Shown: one piece after another, positions 24,025 through 31,354 of the stretch
Layout of the letters: each line of letters opens with the position of its first letter
How positions within the stretch are numbered: the stretch's first letter is position 1
Source: Paenibacillus farraposensis
GTDB taxonomy: Bacteria > Bacillota > Bacilli > Paenibacillales > Paenibacillaceae
DNA: 64,000 bases
Direction of reading: 5' to 3'
Assembly: GCF_020736845.1 (NCBI RefSeq)
Contig: NZ_JAFFQR010000064.1
Location: 255,696 to 319,695, forward strand
Notes under the pieces: generated by a model
The model's database searches: none
The model's input: the letters and a program-made list of their open reading frames with translations, nothing else
Told to the model about the DNA's origin: nothing
Made by a program: the position numbers and the translations under genes

Positions 24025-26286
24025 TCAATTGGCTTGCTTCATCTTGCGGTAAGCCCCCGGTGTAACTTGTTCCTTTTTCCGGAACGAGCGAATAAAGTTC
24101 TGCGAATTATGATATTGCAAGCGCCCGGCGATTTCTTTAATCGTCATATCTGTCTCAACAAGCCATTTCTTGCTCATTTGCAGCCGGTAGCCCATCAGGT
24201 ACTCGCTGAACGTCGTTCCGTATTCTTTTTTGAAAATACTGCTTAAATAATTCGGATTGTAATGCAGCCGGTCCCCGATCAGTTCCAAAGATAATTCCTG
24301 GTCATATTCAGCGCGGATAATAGCGGCAATTTTTTCCGAGAGAGATCGGAATTGCTGGTTTGTCTTCTCCTTCATGCTTTTTACCATAGGGAAAATAATT
24401 TGCTCCACCAGCATGCGTTCAATCTCTTCAGGGTTTCGGATGTCCAGCAGACGATGGTACAGGGCATGATTGTCTTGCGTCAGCAACACCTCGATTCCCA
24501 ACAGCTGTTCCAATTGGATGAGGTTATTCACAAACCGTACCAGCAGTACCTCAAAGTTCATGGAATGATTATTCTTTTTCATCATTTCCGCCAATAAAGA
24601 ACGGACCGTATGATATACCTGCTCTTCATCCCCTATTCGGATGGCTTCAAATAGCTGCGATTCCAAGTCCGCAGGATAATGAAGCAGCACTGGACCTGAA
24701 ATGACCATGGAAATATCTTCATAAAAAATAATTGACTCTTTGCCTAAATTTAAACGATGATGCAAGGCTTGCTTGCTCATCTCGCATGCTTCTTTACTTT
24801 CCAGCAAGTTGCTATACGCTGTACTCATGCCGATGCTGATGGAAACGTTCAAATACTCTTTGGCCGTCCGAATCAACAAGCTCGCATCATCCAGCAATTG
24901 CTTTCTTATTTCATGCTCGTTCTTGTCGCTCAATATCAATATGGTCGCCTGGGTGTCGTCATTCAAAATAATGGGCAGCATGCGCTGCTGTTCAGGAATC
25001 GTTTCTTCCACGATTTTGTTAATAGCCAGCAGTAACACATCTTTATCTGACGGCTCGCGATCTCCCAGATTATCCAGCTGGATCAGCATCGTAATGTACA
25101 TTTGATTCTCCAGCTGCGAATACCCGAGACGCGGCATTTTCCGTGCCAGCTCCTCTGCAGTAATACGCTTGCGGAACAGGTTGAGAATCAACTGGATTTC
25201 AAGCTGCGGCATCTCGGACTGAATGAGGACTTCCAGACTTTCCTTTTCTGTGACGATGGTGTCGATGGAATGAATGATCCAGTCAATTTCATTTTTGGAA
25301 GGCTCATTTTTGAGCGTAAAATCGGGGTTTTTGGGCAGGCTGTGCTTGATCTTCTGGAATGGCTTGGTGAAGAAAATAGCAATAACATATGCTACCACTA
25401 CAATTAAAAGTGCTAGCACTAGCCCCATCATGATGATCCCAAATTTAGTCGTTTGAAATGCACTCGCTATTTCATTTTTGTCTAATACCGTTAAGTAAGT
25501 CCAATTGTTATAAGCAGATTTGGCATAAATGACTTGCCTTGCTGGCTGATGATTGCCTTTTTCCAATGTCAGCATGCCGGTGTTGTCAGATTTGGCCGTA
25601 ACTTCTGAAATATGCCTGAGCTGCTGAGCAGACAGTAACTGTTGTATAGGCTGAGTTTCGTACATTAAATCGCCTTGATTATTCAGAATGAAGACGGGCA
25701 TATGATCCTCTGTCTGAATGGTGCGATTTAGGGTCTGCAGCGATATATCGGACAAAGCAATCGCTTGCTTCTTTTTGGAGAATACAGGCAAGGTATTCAC
25801 AAAACGAATTCCTTTATCTGTTTTAATCCAGAATAATCCCTTATCCTGTTCATCGATATACGTATTCATTAGTTTTTCCCGTTCTGTTTTTGTCAAATAG
25901 GACAGGCTGCCATTGGAGACTTTCCAATTCTGGTCCAGACTGATCAGTGAATATTCCGTTCCTTCCAATCCCATCGTTGCAATATAATTGAGCTGTGTAT
26001 TCACATTCCTATATGCTATAAAATCCTTTTCGGTAATGGGATGCTTTACAACCTCATTAAACGAGCTGGTTGTGCTGTACGTATTAAAAGCATATTCAAT
26101 GGTTTGGATTTTCTGCTCCAGACTGTTTCTCATCTGCGCCATATAGCTTTGCTTGGTATTGGAAACTCTCTCCACAACGGAGCTAATTGTTGTAAAATAA
26201 ATGTAGCTGCCGAAGCTGGCCACCAGCCCTATTCCCAGAACCAGAATCGTAATAAAAATGGTGTAGAACATTTTGCCTTTTTTCAT
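24025..26286 (-). CDS. Membrane-bound AraC-family regulator (YesS/YtdP-like)
   Basis: A one-component sensor of 753 residues. There is a membrane helix at about 7-29, an external sensor region (about 30-285), a second membrane helix at about 290-312 (IIMMGLVLALLIVVVAYVIA), a cytoplasmic linker, and a C-terminal AraC DNA-binding domain (two helix-turn-helix units; last motif IKEIAGRLQYHNSQNFIRSF). Such proteins sit beside LplABC-type importers in Bacillus and Paenibacillus and activate them on sensing oligosaccharides. It is convergent with the second permease gene. AAAGGGGGAGCGCT precedes the ATG, and a cre-like site lies upstream. Confidence 0.9.
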   Translation of the reverse strand: MKKGKMFYTIFITILVLGIGLVASFGSYIYFTTISSVVERVSNTKQSYMAQMRNSLEQKIQTIEYAFNTYSTTSSFNEVVKHPITEKDFIAYRNVNTQLNYIATMGLEGTEYSLISLDQNWKVSNGSLSYLTKTEREKLMNTYIDEQDKGLFWIKTDKGIRFVNTLPVFSKKKQAIALSDISLQTLNRTIQTEDHMPVFILNNQGDLMYETQPIQQLLSAQQLRHISEVTAKSDNTGMLTLEKGNHQPARQVIYAKSAYNNWTYLTVLDKNEIASAFQTTKFGIIMMGLVLALLIVVVAYVIAIFFTKPFQKIKHSLPKNPDFTLKNEPSKNEIDWIIHSIDTIVTEKESLEVLIQSEMPQLEIQLILNLFRKRITAEELARKMPRLGYSQLENQMYITMLIQLDNLGDREPSDKDVLLLAINKIVEETIPEQQRMLPIILNDDTQATILILSDKNEHEIRKQLLDDASLLIRTAKEYLNVSISIGMSTAYSNLLESKEACEMSKQALHHRLNLGKESIIFYEDISMVISGPVLLHYPADLESQLFEAIRIGDEEQVYHTVRSLLAEMMKKNNHSMNFEVLLVRFVNNLIQLEQLLGIEVLLTQDNHALYHRLLDIRNPEEIERMLVEQIIFPMVKSMKEKTNQQFRSLSEKIAAIIRAEYDQELSLELIGDRLHYNPNYLSSIFKKEYGTTFSEYLMGYRLQMSKKWLVETDMTIKEIAGRLQYHNSQNFIRSFRKKEQVTPGAYRKMKQAN

Positions 26287-26321
26287 AGCGCTCCCCCTTT
26301 GTTTCTTGGTGTTACATCAAA

Positions 26322-26335
26322 TTATAGCGCTTTCA
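26322..26335 (-). promoter_or_regulatory. cre-like site upstream of the AraC regulator
   Basis: On the minus strand TGAAAGCGCTATAA, one mismatch from the cre consensus, about 36 bases before the regulator's start. It suggests that the activator itself is under catabolite control. Confidence 0.5.
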
Positions 26336-26507
26336 TTATGAGGTTTAAATCATTTTTTTCACGTGTGCATTAATTTTTTTTTTACATCCAGTACCGTACA
26401 ACCCTGCTTTTCAAGCCGAAATGTTAACTGCCATTCTATCCGCATGGTTCCAGTTTAAGCTGATTATTTTCGTTGGCGGCATCCAATAAGAAACCTGGAG
26501 GTACCTT

Positions 26508-27779
26508 ATGTTGCACGTTATCAATCCTGAAGAAGAGATTATAAAAGGACAATTTTCAGCAGACACGTCCTTTCTCACCCTCTATCCAGTTGCAGTTCAG
26601 GAGGCTCGTCCTTTTATATTGGTATTGCCGGGTGGCGGCTATGAGTATTTAGCCTCACATGAAGGAGAACCTATCGTCCGATGGCTGAATGAGTTGGGCA
26701 TCCATGCAGGAGTACTGGAGTATCAAGTTGGCGATTTCGAGATCACCTCCTTGTTGGAGGATGTGGAGCATGCCCTGCAATGGGTTCGCCAAACTCCCAA
26801 GGATTGGCCTGTGATACCTGAACAAGTAGGGCTGATCGGTTTCTCGGCAGGCGGGCACTTGGCCTCCATTGTTGCCACCAGAGGATCGGAGAAACCCAAT
26901 CTGCTGCTGCTGGGATATCCCGTCATTTCGTTCCATGGCTCTTATACACATATCGGAAGCCGTACACATTTTTTAGGTGAACAGCCAACACAGAAGCAGG
27001 TTCAAGCCTTTCAAAAAAATCATTATGTTCAAGTAAAACAGCCATTGCCCACCCGGCTGTTTATCGCCGGGGACTCCACTGCCGCTCAAAAAGGAGCTGC
27101 CGAAAAACCGATGACAGGCTGGGGCGAACACCTGCAAAGCTACTTGGGCCCGTCTGTTCATGTGGACAATCGCGCCGTGAATGGGCGTAGCACCAAATCC
27201 TTTATAGCAGAAGGCCGCTTGGCTGATATTGAAAAGGATTTTCGAGCCGGCGATTATCTGTTTATTCAATTTGGACACAACGATGAGAAAAAAGAAGATC
27301 CGACCCGTTATACGGATCCTGATGGGGAGTATCGTCAAAACCTCATTCAATACATCGAATCCGCTCGTCAGCGTGGCGGGGTTCCGGTGCTGTTGACCTC
27401 TGTGAGCCGCCGCCGCTTTACCGCAGACGGGGAGCCTGATCCGCTGGCTGTGGGAGCCTATCCCGCAGCTATGAGACAAGTAGCCGAGCAAACCCATACA
27501 CCGCTGCTAGATATTTTTGCGGCTTCTCAGCAGCTTTATCGTTCCATGGGTGAAGAAGCGTCCCGGCAGCTATTTATGCATTTGCCTGAAAAAACACATC
27601 CGAATTATCCCGCGGGAATAACGGATAATACCCATTTTTCTGACGAAGGAGCAAGACAGATTGCCATGCTTATAGCAGAGGCCATTCGCCAATGCACGGA
27701 ATTGTCTGGATTAAAGCAGCGTATGGTGAGATGGGATTCAGGCAGTGATGAATGTCTTATACACCAGTTTATAAAATAA
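26508..27779 (+). CDS. Fusion: truncated alpha/beta-hydrolase plus YesT/RhgT-type SGNH acetylesterase
   Basis: Residues 1 to about 180 are the front half of an alpha/beta-hydrolase (oxyanion loop LVLPGGGYEYLA, nucleophile elbow IGFSAGGHLAS, then YPVISF). Just where that family normally continues to its catalytic Asp and His, the chain goes over, at about residue 180 (near base 27050), into PTRLFIAGDSTAA. That opens a complete CE12-type rhamnogalacturonan acetylesterase domain with GDSTAA (Ser), NGRSTKSF, FGHNDEK and DNTHFSDEG (Asp/His). So the C-terminal domain should be active, while the N-terminal one lacks two triad residues. An in-frame deletion joining two neighbouring genes would explain it. 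There is no signal peptide. The ribosome site TGGAGGTACCTT is good, and the frame is clean throughout. Confidence 0.88.
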   Translation: MLHVINPEEEIIKGQFSADTSFLTLYPVAVQEARPFILVLPGGGYEYLASHEGEPIVRWLNELGIHAGVLEYQVGDFEITSLLEDVEHALQWVRQTPKDWPVIPEQVGLIGFSAGGHLASIVATRGSEKPNLLLLGYPVISFHGSYTHIGSRTHFLGEQPTQKQVQAFQKNHYVQVKQPLPTRLFIAGDSTAAQKGAAEKPMTGWGEHLQSYLGPSVHVDNRAVNGRSTKSFIAEGRLADIEKDFRAGDYLFIQFGHNDEKKEDPTRYTDPDGEYRQNLIQYIESARQRGGVPVLLTSVSRRRFTADGEPDPLAVGAYPAAMRQVAEQTHTPLLDIFAASQQLYRSMGEEASRQLFMHLPEKTHPNYPAGITDNTHFSDEGARQIAMLIAEAIRQCTELSGLKQRMVRWDSGSDECLIHQFIK

Positions 27780-27945
27780 TAAAAAAATCCCTCAATTGTT
27801 ATATTTTGATTTTCTTGCATCTTATAGGACTTTATAACTATTTTATTGTATGATTTTGGTAACATTTGTCGAATGAAGTGAAATTAACAATTTTACATGG
27901 TATATTTCAGGAGTTCATATAACAAAACATCAGGAGGAATTCTTT

Positions 27946-28278
27946 ATGAATATTAAAAAAGCAGTATTATCAGCAGCTATGTCTTTGGGTCTCATTGGCA
28001 GTATTATTGTCCCTAGTGCGTCCGCAGCAGTAGGTCCTTCTCCGGAAATTACGCCTATTGTAGAAGTTAACGGAGTATACTACAGAACAGCTAAGCTGCC
28101 GCGAAATTATTCCTATGCACTGTCAAATTTCCCAGGGGATACCTATAAAGTGGCAAGCGGAAATGTTACCGTCTCCGCCTCCGGCGTGGTAACAACGACT
28201 ACTGCAACCACCGCAAGAGTCGAAATTTACGGCGGTAACCACAAATTGAGAATGGTGTACACTGTTAAGGTACTGTAA
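27946..28278 (+). CDS. Small secreted hypothetical protein (110 aa)
   Basis: The N-terminal signal peptide (NIKKAVLSAAMSLGLIGSII, cleavage near ASA-AV) leaves a mature chain of about 82 residues that is Val/Thr/Tyr rich with a beta-sandwich look (GDTYKVASGNVTVSASGVVT, then TATTARVEIYGGNHKL). It might be a small Ig-like (BIG2-like) domain, but I do not recognise a family. AGGAGGAATTCTTT precedes the ATG. It is transcribed alone, with a strong terminator. A surface or matrix role is only a guess. Confidence 0.75.
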   Translation: MNIKKAVLSAAMSLGLIGSIIVPSASAAVGPSPEITPIVEVNGVYYRTAKLPRNYSYALSNFPGDTYKVASGNVTVSASGVVTTTTATTARVEIYGGNHKLRMVYTVKVL

Positions 28279-28302
28279 GAATAAGGGTACTCTTTTAAGG
28301 AC

Positions 28303-28334
28303 GCACTGTCCGAATAAACGGACAGTGCTTTTTT
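28303..28334 (+). terminator. Rho-independent terminator
   Basis: Perfect ten-base-pair stem GCACTGTCCG/CGGACAGTGC, six-base loop, T6. It ends the small secreted-protein gene. Confidence 0.9.
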
Positions 28335-28649
28335 GTCGTATAAATCGCTAAATCGATGCTCAGCTATTTTTTTAATATTTATTTGACCCATTCAAATTTA
28401 AAATCTCAAAAAAATAATCTTATGAGTTCCTGCTACCGTATAGAGTGCATCCTCAAATATAGATATTATCCCTCCGGGGTAAAGTAAACTTTTTCAGCGC
28501 TTTCGCTTCCCATCAAGAAGATGGAAGGGCGTTGTTTTTCTCCCCCTTATCCTCAGTTCTTCATCTATTGATGATGTATGCACCCTTACCAAAAACAATC
28601 CAGGTTGAGAACTAGGATTGAGTCCCACGTATCTTGTAGACGAAACTAC
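28335..28649. other. Spacer with a structured stretch of unknown role
   Basis: No gene. At about 28500-28545 an imperfect hairpin (CGCTTCCCATC/GATGGAAGGGCG) is followed by TTGTTTTTC, terminator-like on the plus strand but not behind any gene. The preceding 60 bases (with CCCTCCGGGG) could form further stems, so a short untranslated RNA ending near 28546 is conceivable. Confidence 0.35.
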
Positions 28650-28764
28650 CTAAATCTTTTATGATGAAACCGGAGCGTAGAAACACAGCTCGGTTGGTAG
28701 TCCGGGCGTATTGGTTTATAAAACCAATATAAGTAACCTTCCCCCTCGGGATGTCCAACGACTC
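28650..28764 (+). ncRNA. yjdF-motif riboswitch
   Basis: The region ahead of yjdF carries blocks I recognise from the yjdF RNA motif: GAGCGTAGAAACACAGCTCG, GTTGGTAGTCCGGGCG, a variable hairpin (TATTGGTTTATAAAACCAATA), then AAGTAACCTTCCCCC and TCGGGATGTCCAACG. GTTGG and CCAAC pair, as do GAGC...GCTC. The class is reported to bind azaaromatic compounds and to turn on yjdF translation. CCCCCTC (28741-28747) is an exact complement of GAGGGGG (28778-28784) in the ribosome site, so control of translation start is likely here. Confidence 0.87.
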
Positions 28765-28794
28765 CGTAACACTTTTAGAGGGGGTTTCATTATT

Positions 28795-29208
28795 ATGAAG
28801 CTAACGGTATATTTCGAAAAACCTTATTGGATCGGAGTAATTGAAACACAGGAAAAAGGCAAGGTTCGGGCCGCAAGACATGTATTTGGGTCGGAGCCGT
28901 CGGATGCCGAAGTGCTGGATTTCGTACAAAGTGGTGAACTGTCAAGGCTGACAGAACGCATGACCGCGGTGGTCGAAGGAAAAACATCTTACGATCACCG
29001 AATTAACCCTAAACGTTTACAAAGGCTGACAGCAAAAGAAATACGTTCACATGGCACCAATACTTATGCGGAACAGGCCATCAAACTCCAGCTTGAACAG
29101 CGTAAGGCTGAGAAGAGAACATTGAACCGTGAATATCGTGAGCAAATCAAGGAATACAAACGAGAGATTGCTCGACTCAAAGCAAAAGCCAAACATAGGG
29201 GACGGTAA
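28795..29208 (+). CDS. yjdF: YjdF-family (DUF2992) protein
   Basis: 137 residues beginning MKLTVYFEKPYWIGVIE, which with GKVRAARHVFGSEPSDAEVL is diagnostic for the family. The C-terminal half is a basic helix (about 95-137, LEQRKAEKRTLNREYREQIK...). The start at 28795 follows AGAGGGGG ten bases upstream; the longer frame would run through the riboswitch and is wrong. The function is not known; the riboswitch suggests a role in handling toxic planar nitrogen heterocycles. A terminator follows. Confidence 0.92.
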   Translation: MKLTVYFEKPYWIGVIETQEKGKVRAARHVFGSEPSDAEVLDFVQSGELSRLTERMTAVVEGKTSYDHRINPKRLQRLTAKEIRSHGTNTYAEQAIKLQLEQRKAEKRTLNREYREQIKEYKREIARLKAKAKHRGR

Positions 29209-29284
29209 TAGTACTTTATTTTTCTTGTAATTGCTACCCTCTGTAATCGATTGAGAAACTATCGTTCTTCAAAAGACAATGAAC

Positions 29285-29321
29285 TGTCCCAAAGCATTTT
29301 AGATCTTTGGGACAACTTTTA
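29285..29321 (+). terminator. Terminator of yjdF
   Basis: TGTCCCAAAG/CTTTGGGACA perfect stem followed by ACTTTTAAATTCTT, about 80 bases past the yjdF stop. Confidence 0.75.
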
Positions 29322-29392
29322 AATTCTTAAATGGATTTGCTATTAATTAATATACCCTAAATATTAGCGTATTTATTTTTTATTAGGTATGT

Positions 29393-29436
29393 AAAAGGAC
29401 TCATTCCAGCTTCTGCACTGGTTGAGTCCTTTTCTC
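29393..29436. terminator. Second terminator hairpin before the efflux operon
   Basis: AAAAGGACTCA/TGAGTCCTTTT with an inner CCAG/CTGG stem and a T-rich 3' side. It insulates the efflux-operon promoter, which starts 14 bases further on. Confidence 0.7.
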
Positions 29437-29446
29437 TAATTCACTA

Positions 29447-29493
29447 TTGACGTAAAAAAAGAATTATATATAATATGGTGAGTAAGTACTCAC
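29447..29493 (+). promoter_or_regulatory. Promoter and palindromic operator of the efflux operon
   Basis: TTGACG, 16-base spacer, TATAAT (29469-29474), then four bases later the perfect palindrome GTGAGT-AAGT-ACTCAC (29478-29493), at or just after the expected transcription start. A repressor there would block the polymerase. The TetR gene at the end of the same operon is the obvious candidate; GTGAGTA-type half-sites are common for QacR/YcdC-like TetR repressors. Confidence 0.8.
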
Positions 29494-29538
29494 TTTTTTT
29501 CAAGTATTTAATTAATCTCATTTGAAGCGGGGAGAGAG

Positions 29539-30291
29539 ATGGAACCATTAACCTTGGAAGCTCTACCACAAACCTGCTGTGTTTGTATTAAGCACGTCGA
29601 CCGTTTGTTTGGTAAGAAGCAGGTGCTCTTTAACATTAATCTAAATATTCCTTATTCCCAGATCTTCGGTATACTTGGCCCTTCCGGTTCTGGCAAAACG
29701 ACATTGGTCAAAATGATTGCTGGCGTAGATGAAGCTACGAACGGTGAGGTGTATGTGCTCGACAAGAAGATGCCCCTACTATCCATACTGAAGGAGATCG
29801 GCTACATGGCGCAAGCTGATGCTCTGTATGGGGAGCTTACGACAGCGGAGAATCTGTATTTTTTCGCTTCCATGTTTAAAATGTCTTATGCAAAAAAACA
29901 GCAACGCATCAAGGAAGTGTTGGATTTGGTCGATTTGACGTCTTTTATAAACCGTCAGGTCAAACATTTCTCTGGCGGCATGAAGCGCCGATTGTCCCTT
30001 GCGATTGCACTGCTTCATGAACCGCCTATCCTGATCCTGGATGAACCTACGGTGGGCATTGATCCAGTGCTCAGGATGTCGATTTGGAAGGAGCTTGGGA
30101 AGCTTCGCGACAACGGTACAACTATCATCGTGACAACCCATGTCATGGATGAACTGGAGCGATGCGACAAACTTGGCATGATCCGTGATGGTAAGCTGAT
30201 TGCGTCAGGTTCGCCAGGTGATCTGAAGGCCAGGACCTCCTCATCGACGATCGAAGAAGCCTTCCTGCATTTTATAGGTGAACACCGATGA
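29539..30291 (+). CDS. ABC-2 type exporter, ATP-binding subunit
   Basis: Energises the efflux pump. The 250 residues hold one nucleotide-binding domain: Walker A GPSGSGKTT (about 48), signature FSGGMKRRLSLA (about 145), Walker B PILILDEPTVGID (about 165), and the switch His in TTHVMDE. Similar to the DrrA/YbhF-type subunits. The first 15 residues (EPLTLEALPQTCC) are an extension before the core. Ribosome site GGGGAGAGAG. It overlaps the permease gene by four bases, which indicates translational coupling. Confidence 0.95.
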   Translation: MEPLTLEALPQTCCVCIKHVDRLFGKKQVLFNINLNIPYSQIFGILGPSGSGKTTLVKMIAGVDEATNGEVYVLDKKMPLLSILKEIGYMAQADALYGELTTAENLYFFASMFKMSYAKKQQRIKEVLDLVDLTSFINRQVKHFSGGMKRRLSLAIALLHEPPILILDEPTVGIDPVLRMSIWKELGKLRDNGTTIIVTTHVMDELERCDKLGMIRDGKLIASGSPGDLKARTSSSTIEEAFLHFIGEHR

Positions 30292-31304
30292 GGACTTTTT
30301 CCATTACCTTACGAATATTACAGCAGGTGCGGCGTGACCCCCGTACTTTGGTAATGATGTTTTTTGTGCCGATGCTGGTGTTAACGCTGCTTTCCTTCAT
30401 TTTCAACGGTTCGGATTATAATCCAAAGATTGGCGTTGTCCATGTGCCATCCAATTTTATTCATAAATTGGAAGATCAGGACGCGAAAGTGTTCCGTTAC
30501 AGCGAATACGAAGCTTATGAGGCCCTCCGTGCTTCCGAGGTGGATGCCGTCATTACGCTGAAGCGGGATATTCCGCAAATCCAACTGGAGGGCAGCGATC
30601 CTAATAAAAATAAGGCCGTGCTGGCGGTAGTTCAGAAGGCAAGTCAAAGTTCTGCCGCGGCGCTCCAGCCCGATGTCACGTATGTATACGGCTATAAGGA
30701 TATGTCGTCGTTTGATAACTTTGGTTCTACCCTGATCGGAATGTTTGTTTTTTTATTCGTGTTCCTGATTTCTAGCGTAGCTTTCCTCAGCGAGCGGACT
30801 TCCGGTACTTTGGAGCGGCTTCTCACGACACCAGTGTATCGATGGGAGATCGTGCTCGGCTATCTGCTGGGCTTTGGCTTCCTAACAGTGATCCAATCCG
30901 CTTTGGTGGCCTGGTTTGCGATTGATATTCTTGACGTAATGATGATCGGTTCCTACGGGTTGGTGTTGCTGGTTACCATTCTGACCGCGATGGCTGCTCT
31001 TTCAATGGGCATTTCGTTGTCCACCTTGGCCAATAATGAGCTGCAGATCATTCAGCTAATCCAGGTCACGCTGGTACCGCAGGTCTTTTTCTCCGGACTG
31101 TTCGATATTACGGCGATGCCGGTATGGTTGCAGGCGCTAAGCCGCATCATGCCGTTATCCTATGCGGTGGATGCACTGAAAATGATTATGATCCGGGGTA
31201 AAGGATTTTCAGACATTGCCGGAGATGTGGGGGTTCTACTCAGCTTATGCCTGGTTCTGTTTGCGGTGAATACCTTTGCTTTAAAAAGATACCGTAAAAT
31301 CTAG
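30288..31304 (+). CDS. ABC-2 type exporter, permease subunit
   Basis: 338 residues: one membrane helix near the N-terminus (TLVMMFFVPMLVLTLLSFIF), a large external loop (about 45-145), then five helices with the ABC-2 signature (SERTSGTLERLLTTPVYRWE, about 180-200). This is the YbhS/YhhJ-like fold in which a big external loop docks an adaptor protein. Its start overlaps the ATPase stop by four bases. The substrate is unknown; drug or toxic-compound efflux fits the TetR control. Confidence 0.93.
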   Translation: MRTFSITLRILQQVRRDPRTLVMMFFVPMLVLTLLSFIFNGSDYNPKIGVVHVPSNFIHKLEDQDAKVFRYSEYEAYEALRASEVDAVITLKRDIPQIQLEGSDPNKNKAVLAVVQKASQSSAAALQPDVTYVYGYKDMSSFDNFGSTLIGMFVFLFVFLISSVAFLSERTSGTLERLLTTPVYRWEIVLGYLLGFGFLTVIQSALVAWFAIDILDVMMIGSYGLVLLVTILTAMAALSMGISLSTLANNELQIIQLIQVTLVPQVFFSGLFDITAMPVWLQALSRIMPLSYAVDALKMIMIRGKGFSDIAGDVGVLLSLCLVLFAVNTFALKRYRKI

Positions 31305-31354
31305 CAGCTCAAGTACGAGCTAATAAGCATGTATATCTTTTCAGAGGTGATCAC

